Below are positions 24,538-32,987 of a stretch of 32,987 nt of DNA, piece after piece. The DNA comes from Comamonadaceae bacterium (lineage in GTDB: Bacteria > Pseudomonadota > Gammaproteobacteria > Burkholderiales > Burkholderiaceae_C), in NCBI GenBank assembly GCA_947447985.1, contig CANFLX010000030.1:1-32987 (forward strand), given 5' to 3'. The notes under the pieces are model-generated. The model had not been told where the DNA came from. It did not search any database and saw only the letters and a list, made by a program, of their open reading frames with translations. The first letter of the stretch is position 1. Each line of letters starts with the position of its first letter. The position numbers were made by a program, and so were the translations under genes.

Positions 24538-25700
24538 AGAAGTTCTACTTTCCACACCAAGCGGGTGCCGTGCAATTGCGCATGATCAGCCTGATGTTTG
24601 TCGGTTTTGGCCTCTTGCTGGCTTGGGCCGCGTTTTTTGATATCGACCAAACGGTGCGCGCCCAAGGCCAGATCGTGCCCAGCGCGCGCACCCAGATCGT
24701 TCAGGCAGCCGATGGCGGGGTGCTGGAAAAGCTGCTGGTCGTCGAAGGACAAACGGTCAATACCGGTGAGGTTTTGGCGGTGCTGGAGAAAAATCGCGCC
24801 AACGCAGGTGTGGACGAAAGTCGCGCACGGGTCGCGGCCTTGGCGGCTGCGCTGACGCGCGCACGCGCGGAGGCCCAGTCCAAGACGCCGGTGTTTGGCG
24901 GTGAAAGCCTGCGCTACCCGGAAGTGGTCGCTGAACAAATGGCCCTGTACCGGCAAAAGCGCCTGGGCTTGGAGGCCGAGCTGGCCACCCTGCAGGAAAC
25001 GCTGGGCTCTGCGCGTGAGGAGTTTCAGCTCAATGAACGCCTGTTTGCCAGCGGGGATGTCAGCCGAATTGACCTGATGCGTGCCAAACGCCAAGTCGTC
25101 GAACTGGAAGGAAAAATTGCATCCACCCACAACAAATACCTGCAGGACGCCCGCCTCGAAGCCACCAAAATCCAGGATGAGCTGAGTTCAACGCGGTTCA
25201 AGTTGGATGAGCGCCAAAGTGTCTTGCAGCACACCGAGTTGACGGCGCCCATGGATGGCGTGGTCAAGAGCCTGAAGTTCAACACCATCGGTGGCGTCTT
25301 GCGTGCGGGCGACGAGCTGATGCAAATTTCGCCCACCGAGGGCGATCTGGTGCTTGAACTCAAAATCATGCCGGTGGACATAGGCAGCCTGAAAGTGGGG
25401 CTGCCGGCGTCCATCAAGCTCGATGCGTTTGATTACTCCATTTACGGCAGCTTGCAGGGCAGACTGGAGTACATCAGCTCCGACACCCTGACCGAACAAG
25501 GACCCCGGGGCGATACCTTGGTGTTTTACCGCGCCCGCGTCGCCGTCAGCCCGCGCACGGGCAACCCCAAGCTGTCGCGCACCGACCTTAAACCCGGCAT
25601 GACCGCGACCGTGGATATTCAAACCGGAAGCCGCTCGGTGCTGACCTATTTGACCAAGCCGATCACCAAGGCATTTCAGGGTGCGGCCAGTGAACGCTAA
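24534..25700 (+). CDS. HlyD-family periplasmic adaptor of the type I secretion system
   Basis: The adaptor links the inner-membrane ATPase to the outer-membrane channel. The 388-residue product has a short cytoplasmic N terminus, one membrane helix (about residues 17-37), a lipoyl half-motif (QIVQAADGGVLEKLLVVEGQ), a charged coiled-coil region (about 95-230), the second lipoyl half (TELTAPMDGVVKSLKFNT) and a beta-barrel end with the HlyD signature-like LKPGMTATVDIQTGSRSV. It is shorter than E. coli HlyD (478), mainly in the hairpin. The GTG at 24534 is chosen because AGGAG lies 8 bases before it and it overlaps the ATPase TGA by 4 bases; a longer upstream frame would lie inside the ATPase gene. 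Confidence 0.92.
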   Translation: MKKFYFPHQAGAVQLRMISLMFVGFGLLLAWAAFFDIDQTVRAQGQIVPSARTQIVQAADGGVLEKLLVVEGQTVNTGEVLAVLEKNRANAGVDESRARVAALAAALTRARAEAQSKTPVFGGESLRYPEVVAEQMALYRQKRLGLEAELATLQETLGSAREEFQLNERLFASGDVSRIDLMRAKRQVVELEGKIASTHNKYLQDARLEATKIQDELSSTRFKLDERQSVLQHTELTAPMDGVVKSLKFNTIGGVLRAGDELMQISPTEGDLVLELKIMPVDIGSLKVGLPASIKLDAFDYSIYGSLQGRLEYISSDTLTEQGPRGDTLVFYRARVAVSPRTGNPKLSRTDLKPGMTATVDIQTGSRSVLTYLTKPITKAFQGAASER

Positions 25701-25712
25701 GGCCTTTTGTGA

Positions 25713-26729
25713 ATGAATCCCCAAGCCATTGAAACATTGAATCCCTGGCGGCTGTCAGTCGCCCCGATGATGGACTGGACCGACCGCCATTGCCGGTTTT
25801 TCCATCGCTTGCTGACGCGCCACACCCGCTTGTACACCGAGATGGTGACCACGGGTGCCCTGGTGCATGGCGATGTGCAGCGGCACTTGCGCTTCAACGC
25901 CGAAGAACACCCCGTGGCCTTGCAGCTGGGCGGCAGCGACGCCGCTGACCTGGCTGCCGCGGCCCGCCTGGGCGTGCAGTGGGGCTATGACGAAATCAAC
26001 CTCAACTGCGGTTGCCCCAGCGACCGGGTGCAGCGCGGCGCCTTTGGGGCTTGCCTGATGAACGAGCCCGCGCTGGTGGCCGATGGCGTGAAAGCTATGC
26101 GCGACGTGGTCGATGTGCCTGTGACGGTGAAGCACCGCACCGGCATTGACAAAGAAGAGAGCTATGGTTTTGTGCGTGATTTTGTCGGGCAGGTCAGCGA
26201 GGCGGGCTGCCAGGTGTTCATCGTGCATGCGCGCAACGCCTGGCTGCAAGGCCTCAGCCCCAAAGAGAACCGCGAGATCCCGCCCCTGCGTTACGACCTG
26301 GCCTACCAGCTCAAGCGCGACTTTCCGGCGCTCACGATTGCCGTCAACGGCGGCATCAAGACCAACGCGCAGATTGCCGAGCACTTGCAGCATGCCGACG
26401 GCGTCATGCTCGGGCGCGAGGCCTACTACAACCCCTGGCTGCTTAGCAGCTGGGACGCCGAGTTTTTTGGCGATATGCACCCTTTGCCCGCACGTGAAGC
26501 GGTCGAAGAAGCCATGGTGGACTACATGGAGCGGGCCTTTTTAGAAGACGCGTGCCCCTGGTACGCCATTGCCCGCCAGATGCTGGGCCTGTACCACGGA
26601 CAGCGCGGTGCCCGCCTGTGGCGCCAGGTCTGGAGCGACCACCGCCTCAAACCACTGGCACCGCGCGCAGTCTGGGCGCTGGCACGCCAGGCCCTGGAGC
26701 GCGGCGCTGAAGTGCCCGAAGGCGCGTGA
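25713..26729 (+). CDS. dusA: DusA, tRNA-dihydrouridine synthase
   Basis: DusA uses FMN and NADPH to reduce specific uridines (U20/U20a) in the tRNA D-loop. The 338-residue product is of normal length. It starts its barrel with LSVAPMMDWTDRHCR, has the DusA-type LYTEMVTTGAL, the active-site region NLNCGCPSDRVQRGAFGACLM with the likely catalytic Cys101, the phosphate-binding VKHRTGID and the FMN-binding NGGIKT plus DGVMLGREAYYNPW. GAFGACLM distinguishes DusA from DusB and DusC. The ATG at 25713 lies 12 bases after the secretion operon. Its stop overlaps the start of the following exporter gene by one base. Confidence 0.95.
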   Translation: MNPQAIETLNPWRLSVAPMMDWTDRHCRFFHRLLTRHTRLYTEMVTTGALVHGDVQRHLRFNAEEHPVALQLGGSDAADLAAAARLGVQWGYDEINLNCGCPSDRVQRGAFGACLMNEPALVADGVKAMRDVVDVPVTVKHRTGIDKEESYGFVRDFVGQVSEAGCQVFIVHARNAWLQGLSPKENREIPPLRYDLAYQLKRDFPALTIAVNGGIKTNAQIAEHLQHADGVMLGREAYYNPWLLSSWDAEFFGDMHPLPAREAVEEAMVDYMERAFLEDACPWYAIARQMLGLYHGQRGARLWRQVWSDHRLKPLAPRAVWALARQALERGAEVPEGA

Positions 26730-27634
26730 TGGAGCCCACCGCCAGGCAAGTGCGTATTGCCAAGCTTTTGTTCTGGGTCATCCCGCTCTTGTGGATTGTG
26801 AATTCCATGATTGCGCGGCGTGCCCCGGGCGTGATCACGCCGCATGTGCTGGCCTTTGGTCGCTGGTTGCTGGCCAGTGCGATCCTGGCCTGGGTGGCGC
26901 GCCACGAGCTGTGGCAGCAGCGCCAGGAGCTGCGCCAGCCTGCCCTGCGCTACCTCGCGCTGGGCGCTTGCGGCATGTGGATTTGCGGCGCTGCGGTGTA
27001 CTTTGCCGGCCAAAGCACCAGCCTCATGAACATCTCGCTGATTTATGCCGCCTCGCCCGTGATGATCACCCTCGGCTCGGTGCTGTGGCTGGGCGAATCG
27101 TTTTCTGCGCCTAAGGCAATGGGTGTGGTCGCCGCGCTGGCCGGGGTGGTGCACGTGGTGGTGCAGGGCGATTGGATGCGCTTGTCGACTTTGCAATTTG
27201 TGCAGGGCGATTTGTGGATCGTGGCGGCTGCGGCGGCCTGGGCGGCGTACTCCCTCTTGCAAAAGCACTGGCCCAGCCCCTTAGGTTCTACCGCGCAGTT
27301 GGCCGCTATTACTGCCGGGGGCGTGGTGGTGCTGTTTCCGTTTGCGCTGTGGGAAATGCTGCATGGCGAGCCCGAGCTCGGTGTGCAGGCCTTGTCCATG
27401 GTGGTGGCGGCGGCCCTGGTGCCCGGCATTTGCGCCTACTGGATCTACGGCTGGACCCAAAAAGTGCTGGGCGCAGGCGCCGTGGCCATGACCTTGTACC
27501 TGGGCCCGCTCTATGCGGCGGTGGTGGCGTGGCTGCTGCTGAACGAATCGCTGGGCTTGCACCACCTGGTGGGTGGCGTGCTGATTTTGTCGGGCGTGGC
27601 GCTGGTCATGTCGGGCCGCAAGGCCGCGCCTTAA
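26729..27634 (+). CDS. EamA-family (DMT) membrane transporter
   Basis: The 301-residue product has about ten membrane helices arranged as two EamA repeats, the layout of drug/metabolite transporters. Characteristic segments are RWLLASAILAWV after the first helix, YFAGQSTSLMNISLIYAASPVMITLGSVLWLGE in repeat one and VPGICAYWIYGWTQKVLGAG followed by TLYLGPLYAAVVAWLLLNE in repeat two. The substrate cannot be predicted; members export amino acids, nucleobases or other metabolites. The ATG at 26729 begins on the last base of the dusA stop (TGATG), so translation is probably coupled. The stop codon overlaps that of the convergent gntR gene within TTAA. Confidence 0.9.
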   Translation: MEPTARQVRIAKLLFWVIPLLWIVNSMIARRAPGVITPHVLAFGRWLLASAILAWVARHELWQQRQELRQPALRYLALGACGMWICGAAVYFAGQSTSLMNISLIYAASPVMITLGSVLWLGESFSAPKAMGVVAALAGVVHVVVQGDWMRLSTLQFVQGDLWIVAAAAAWAAYSLLQKHWPSPLGSTAQLAAITAGGVVVLFPFALWEMLHGEPELGVQALSMVVAAALVPGICAYWIYGWTQKVLGAGAVAMTLYLGPLYAAVVAWLLLNESLGLHHLVGGVLILSGVALVMSGRKAAP

Positions 27635-28272
27635 CCGGCGGCGTCCAGCCCGTTGGCAAAGTGCTCGCGCATGCGCTGGGCGCTCAAGGCCGCGTCGCGC
27701 GCCAGCAGGGCGTCCAGTATCAATTGGTGTTCATGCAGTGATTCATCCACCCGGCCGCTTTTGAGCAGCGAGTTGTGGCGGTTGAGCTTCATCACCTTGC
27801 GCAAATCGGCCACCAGCTGGTCGCGCCAGCGGTTGTCGGCAATCTCCAGCAGGCGCACATGAAAGCGCTCATTGATCTCAAAAAATGTCTCGGTGTTGCC
27901 ACGGGCGGCCACCAAGGACTGGTGCAGGGCCTGTAAATCGGCCAGTTGCGCCTCGCTGGCCGCCGTAGCCACCACGCCCGCAGCATCGGACTCCAGAAGG
28001 GAGAGTAGGTGGTAGACGTCGCGCTGGTCTTTGGCGTTGACCTCGGTGACATAAGCGCCGCGGCGCACTTTCATGGTCACCAGTCCCTCGGTGGCCAGCA
28101 CCTTGAGCGCCTCGCGCAGCGGGGTGCGGCTGATGCCGTATTCCTCGGCCAGCTTGAGCTCGTCGATCCAGCTGCCCGGCTCGAGCTGCTTGCTGAAAAT
28201 GCGCTGGCGCAGCAGCTCCGCCACTTCTTCGTAGAGCGCACGTGGGGTCAGGGTCAGGGTCAGGGCAGACAT
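27631..28272 (-). CDS. GntR-family regulator with FCD ligand domain
   Basis: The 213-residue product has an N-terminal winged helix (about 10-75) with LAEEYGISRTPLREALKVLATEGLV, the hallmark of the GntR recognition helix, and a C-terminal FCD domain (about 80-200) with ESDAAGVVA, the metal-binding-type His in NERFHVRLLE and SLHEHQLILDAL. FCD regulators usually bind organic acids and repress nearby catabolic genes. It is divergent from the methylmalonyl-CoA mutase gene across a 105-base gap, so that operon is the likely target. The ligand may be a propionate-pathway acid, which is inference. The first codons are formed by a tandem hexamer repeat. Confidence 0.92.
   Translation of the reverse strand: MSALTLTLTPRALYEEVAELLRQRIFSKQLEPGSWIDELKLAEEYGISRTPLREALKVLATEGLVTMKVRRGAYVTEVNAKDQRDVYHLLSLLESDAAGVVATAASEAQLADLQALHQSLVAARGNTETFFEINERFHVRLLEIADNRWRDQLVADLRKVMKLNRHNSLLKSGRVDESLHEHQLILDALLARDAALSAQRMREHFANGLDAAG
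28245..28262. repeat. Three tandem hexamers at the 5' end of the gntR gene
   Basis: GGGTCA is repeated three times without interruption (minus strand CTGACC, encoding Leu-Thr x3 in MSALTLTLTP). A change in copy number would keep the frame and add or remove two residues just after the start. Confidence 0.7.
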
Positions 28273-28300
28273 GGGCAGGATTGTAAGCCTTTTGAAGGTT

Positions 28301-28328
28301 TTGAATTAATAATTATGAATGATATGAT
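28301..28328 (+). promoter_or_regulatory. Sigma-70-type promoter with embedded palindrome before the mutase gene
   Basis: TTGAAT (28301-28306) and TATGAT (28323-28328) are 16 bases apart and resemble -35 and -10 elements. This stretch is markedly A/T-rich compared with the surroundings. Between them lies the palindrome TAATAATTA (28307-28315), a candidate operator for the divergent GntR regulator. The mutase ATG is 49 bases downstream. Confidence 0.55.
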
Positions 28329-28377
28329 AGCCCTTCATTTCTGTTGATTCCCACCGTTTGCCGTCAAAGACCACGCC

Positions 28378-30555
<2,178 letters not shown>

Positions 30556-30567
30556 AAACCCGCTCGT

Positions 30568-30585
30568 TATACTGTAATACTGTAT
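30568..30585 (+). promoter_or_regulatory. Tandem operator-like repeat and -10 element before the antitoxin gene
   Basis: ATACTGTA occurs twice back to back (30569-30576 and 30577-30584), forming overlapping near-palindromes centred on T (ATAC-T-GTAA and AATAC-T-GTATT). TATACT at 30568-30573 is a good -10 hexamer, with TGGCCA 17 bases upstream as a weak -35. Ribbon-helix-helix antitoxins typically bind such repeats over their own promoter. Confidence 0.6.
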
Positions 30586-30602
30586 TTCAACCGGAGTAAG
30601 CC

Positions 30603-30917
30603 ATGGCTGTTTCTGTTCGCATGGACCCCTTGCTGGAAAAGCAGCTCGAGCAAGCTGCCAAGCGCCAAGGCGTGACCAAATCGCAGTTCATCATCGACGC
30701 GGTGGAGCGTGCGCTCGGGCGCAAGAATCCGTACGAGTTGATGCTGGCTTTAAAAGCGGAGGAAGAGCAAAAGGCCTACGGTCCTCTGGCCAACCCGGCC
30801 GATGCGTCGGCCGCCTTGGCCTTTGAGGGCTACGAGCAGCCCTACGACACCGAGCGTTCGCGCGCGCAATTGCTTGCCAAGTTGCAGGAAAAACATGGCC
30901 TTCGCAGCGATCGTTGA
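30603..30917 (+). CDS. Ribbon-helix-helix (CopG-type) antitoxin
   Basis: The 104-residue product starts with a ribbon-helix-helix DNA-binding domain (about 1-43): MAVSVRMDPLLEKQLEQAAK, then QGVTKSQFIIDAVERAL. The C-terminal half (about 45-104), rich in Glu, Ala and Lys, is expected to wrap and inhibit the toxin. It should also repress its own promoter through the ATACTGTA repeats 19 bases upstream. The ATG at 30603 has GGAG 6 bases before it. It lies 47 bases after the mutase gene and overlaps the PIN toxin gene by 23 bases, a typical toxin-antitoxin arrangement. A non-toxin regulatory role cannot be excluded. Confidence 0.85.
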   Translation: MAVSVRMDPLLEKQLEQAAKRQGVTKSQFIIDAVERALGRKNPYELMLALKAEEEQKAYGPLANPADASAALAFEGYEQPYDTERSRAQLLAKLQEKHGLRSDR

Positions 30918-31317
30918 CGCCAGCGCCATGGTGGCGCTCTTTGGCCGGGAGCAAGCGCAGAGCGCGCGCTACAGCCAGCTGTTTGCGCAGGCCGCGCAAG
31001 AGCAATGGTCGCTGACCTCCACCTGGCCTTGTGTGACCGAAGCCAGCCATTTGCTCGGTTTGCCGCAGCGCTACGCGTTTTTGCGCTGGCTTGCCGCGGA
31101 TGCTATTGCTATTTTCCCGTTCGACCAGGACAACTTGGAAGGCATGGCTGAGCTGATGCGCCGCTACACCGAGTCACCGCGCACCGAGATGGACCTGGCT
31201 GATGCATCCTTGGTGTTTCTGGCGTCTGACACTGGCGTGACCCGCATCATGACGCTCGACGTGCGCGACTTTTCCCGCTACCGCCTGGCCGATGGCCGCG
31301 CGTTTGAAATCCTGTAA
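30895..31317 (+). CDS. PIN-domain toxin (VapC-like ribonuclease)
   Basis: The 140-residue product is a single PIN domain, the fold of VapC toxins that cleave tRNA or rRNA with Mg2+. Acidic active-site residues are visible: Asp in [11 protein letters not shown] (D9), Glu in [10 protein letters not shown] (about residue 45), Asp in [12 protein letters not shown] (about residue 102) and Asp in [11 protein letters not shown], the usual C-terminal pattern. The set looks intact, so the toxin may be active. The ATG at 30895 has AGGA upstream and overlaps the antitoxin gene by 23 bases; a longer upstream frame is out of family. Its TAA shares one base with the meaB ATG (TAATG), tying toxin and chaperone translation together. 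Confidence 0.87.
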   Translation: MAFAAIVDASAMVALFGREQAQSARYSQLFAQAAQEQWSLTSTWPCVTEASHLLGLPQRYAFLRWLAADAIAIFPFDQDNLEGMAELMRRYTESPRTEMDLADASLVFLASDTGVTRIMTLDVRDFSRYRLADGRAFEIL

Positions 31318-32351
31318 TGGCATCGGACAACCCCTCTTTGCTGGCGGACATGCGCGCTGTGGAGCCCATGGCGCAGCGCCGCGCCATGGCCAAGGCCATC
31401 ACCCTGCTGGAGTCCACCCGGCCCGCGCATCGCGTCCAAGCCGATGCGCTGCTCACGGCGCTGCTGCCCTTTACCGGGGCCTCGTTCCGGCTGGGCATCA
31501 GCGGTGTGCCCGGCGTGGGCAAATCAACGTTTATTGAAGCGCTGGGCCTGTACCTGATCGACCAAGGCCACCGTGTGGCGGTGCTCGCCATCGACCCATC
31601 GTCCTCGGTGTCGGGTGGCTCGATATTGGGCGACAAGACGCGGATGGAAAAGCTCTCGGTCCATGCCAGTGCCTACATTCGCCCCAGCCCCGCGAGCGGC
31701 ACCTTGGGCGGCGTGGCCGACAAGACGCGCGAATCCATGCTGGTGTGCGAAGCGGCGGGTTACGACGTGGTCATTGTCGAGACCGTGGGCGTGGGCCAGT
31801 CCGAGACCGCCGTGGCGCAAATGACCGACATGTTTGTGCTGCTGCAATTGCCCAATGCGGGCGACGATTTGCAGGCGATCAAAAAAGGCGTGATGGAACT
31901 GGCAGACCTGGTGGTCATCAACAAGGCCGATATTGACGAAGCCGCAGCCACCCGCGCCCAGGCGCAAATCACCAGCGCCTTGCGCCTGTTGGGCATGCAC
32001 GGCAACCCGGCCCATGGCCGCACTGGGGCCAGCCATTGGCATCCCCAGGTGGTGCGCTTAAGCGCACTCCTGGGCCAGGGCGTGGATGCTTTCTGGGCCG
32101 CGGTGACCGAGTTCAAGAATTTACAAACTGCCAATGGCCGCTTTGCCACCCGACGCCAGCAACAGGCCTTGTCGTGGATGTGGGAGCGCATCGACGCGGG
32201 GCTCAAGCAGTCGTTCCACAACAACCCACAAGTGCGCGCACGTTTGCCCGAACTCACGGCCGCCGTGCAGTCCGGTCAATTGGCCGCTAGCACGGCGGCG
32301 CGCACCCTGCTCGCGGCGCTCGATGGTGCAGCGCCTGCCGCCACCGATTAA
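31317..32351 (+). CDS. meaB: MeaB, GTPase chaperone of methylmalonyl-CoA mutase
   Basis: MeaB (ArgK family) is a G3E GTPase that guards and reloads the cobalamin of methylmalonyl-CoA mutase. The 344-residue product has the P-loop GVPGVGKST (residues 63-71), the Mg-binding [20 protein letters not shown], the [10 protein letters not shown] loop and the guanine-specificity NKAD in VVINKADID. Its C-terminal helices are the dimerisation part. Length is normal (about 330-340). The ATG at 31317 overlaps the toxin stop codon by one base and has no strong ribosome site of its own, so its translation probably depends on ribosomes finishing the toxin. A carboxylase gene follows after 40 bases. Confidence 0.95.
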   Translation: MASDNPSLLADMRAVEPMAQRRAMAKAITLLESTRPAHRVQADALLTALLPFTGASFRLGISGVPGVGKSTFIEALGLYLIDQGHRVAVLAIDPSSSVSGGSILGDKTRMEKLSVHASAYIRPSPASGTLGGVADKTRESMLVCEAAGYDVVIVETVGVGQSETAVAQMTDMFVLLQLPNAGDDLQAIKKGVMELADLVVINKADIDEAAATRAQAQITSALRLLGMHGNPAHGRTGASHWHPQVVRLSALLGQGVDAFWAAVTEFKNLQTANGRFATRRQQQALSWMWERIDAGLKQSFHNNPQVRARLPELTAAVQSGQLAASTAARTLLAALDGAAPAATD

Positions 32352-32391
32352 CCCAAACCATTGATTACCGATCCAAGCCAAAGGACCCACC

Positions 32392-32987
32392 ATGCATGAC
32401 ATTCTTCAACAACTAGAGGCCAAGCGCGAACTCGCGCGCCAGGGCGGCGGTGCCAAGCGCATTGCCGCGCAGCACAGCAAAGGCAAGCTCACCGCGCGCG
32501 AGCGCTTGGAAGTGCTGCTCGACGAAGGCACCTTCGAAGAGTGGGACATGTTTGTCGAACACCGCTGCGTGGACTTCGGCATGGCGGACCAAAAAATTCC
32601 AGGCGATGGCGTGGTCACTGGCTACGGCATGATCAATGGCCGTTTGGTGTTTGTGTACAGCCAGGACTTCACGGTGTTTGGCGGCGCCTTGAGCGAATCG
32701 CATGCCGAAAAAATCTGCAAGGTGATGGACCAGGCCATGAAAGTCGGTGCGCCCGTGATTGGCCTGAACGACTCGGGCGGCGCGCGCATTCAAGAAGGCG
32801 TGGCCTCGCTCGGTGGTTACGCCGATGTGTTCCAGCGCAACGCCATGGCCAGCGGCGTGATTCCGCAAATCAGCATGATCATGGGCCCGTCGGCCGGTGG
32901 TGCGGTGTACAGCCCGGCCATGACCGACTTTATTTTCATGGTCAAAGACTCGAGCTATATGTTTGTGACCGGCCCCGAAGTGGTCAA
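32392..32987 (+). CDS. pccB: Propionyl-CoA carboxylase beta subunit (3' end cut by window)
   Basis: The visible 198 residues are the N-terminal half of an acyl-CoA carboxyltransferase beta subunit, which moves carboxyl from carboxybiotin to propionyl-CoA to give methylmalonyl-CoA. Typical segments are [37 protein letters not shown] and the oxyanion/CoA-binding region [23 protein letters not shown], then [21 protein letters not shown] and [17 protein letters not shown] complete subunit would have about 510 residues. The ATG at 32392 has AAGGA upstream. Location after the mutase and MeaB favours propionyl-CoA over acetyl-CoA or methylcrotonyl-CoA as substrate. The alpha (biotin) subunit is presumably further downstream. 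Confidence 0.93.
   Translation, partial: MHDILQQLEAKRELARQGGGAKRIAAQHSKGKLTARERLEVLLDEGTFEEWDMFVEHRCVDFGMADQKIPGDGVVTGYGMINGRLVFVYSQDFTVFGGALSESHAEKICKVMDQAMKVGAPVIGLNDSGGARIQEGVASLGGYADVFQRNAMASGVIPQISMIMGPSAGGAVYSPAMTDFIFMVKDSSYMFVTGPEVV

Noticed and set aside
30556..31317. Toxin-antitoxin pair as part of a mobile element
   Set aside because: No transposase, integrase, terminal repeats or target duplications were seen on either side, and the stop-start overlap with meaB suggests long integration.

Overview
The window is a GC-rich, densely packed stretch of chromosome. Gene content, gene order and protein style suggest a motile, facultatively microaerobic betaproteobacterium, probably of the Comamonadaceae (Rhodoferax/Acidovorax-like). 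That placement is inference, since no rRNA gene is present. Thirty protein genes can be supported, two of them cut by the window edges. Two are very small (ccoS and ccoQ, 45 residues each). No rRNA, tRNA, CRISPR array, insertion sequence or prophage gene was seen. No gap between genes exceeds about 120 bases.

Layout. (1) 1-7526: flagellar block flhA-flhF-flhG-fliA-fliS-motA-motB, with a good sigma-28 promoter before fliS and a terminator-like hairpin just before motA. (2) 7543-10450: a Sel1-repeat periplasmic protein (minus), lgt, a response regulator with an HD-GYP domain, and a universal stress protein (minus). (3) 10507-21054: a complete cbb3 oxidase and low-oxygen locus, ccoI-ccoS-ccoN-ccoO-ccoQ-ccoP-ccoG-ccoH, then fnr (minus), hemN and a SafE/UreH-like membrane protein. 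Three FNR-type boxes sit before ccoI/usp, before ccoN and between fnr and hemN. (4) 21152-25700: a type I secretion operon (TolC-like, ABC ATPase/permease, HlyD-like) with 4-base overlaps and no visible substrate. (5) 25713-27634: dusA and an EamA-type exporter. (6) 27631-32987: a GntR/FCD regulator (minus), divergent from a methylmalonyl-CoA mutase operon: mutase, RHH antitoxin, PIN toxin, MeaB GTPase and the start of a propionyl-CoA carboxylase beta subunit.

How the genes work together. The flagellar genes cover export (FlhA), placement and number control (FlhF/FlhG), late-gene transcription (FliA), filament chaperoning (FliS) and the stator (MotAB). The encoded FNR carries all four cluster cysteines and the E-SR recognition motif, so it can plausibly drive the three boxes and connect oxygen level to the high-affinity oxidase, its copper loading (CcoI), its assembly factors and anaerobic haem synthesis (HemN). 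The last operon converts propionyl-CoA through methylmalonyl-CoA to succinyl-CoA, with MeaB protecting the B12 enzyme.

Most of the window is ordinary core genome, and I found no clear undescribed system. The most unusual structure is the toxin-antitoxin pair embedded between the mutase and its chaperone, with the toxin stop codon fused to the meaB start codon. Secondary points are an FlhF with altered GTPase loops beside an FlhG lacking the usual activator motif, the motA leader hairpin, and a MotB with an acidic N-terminal extension.
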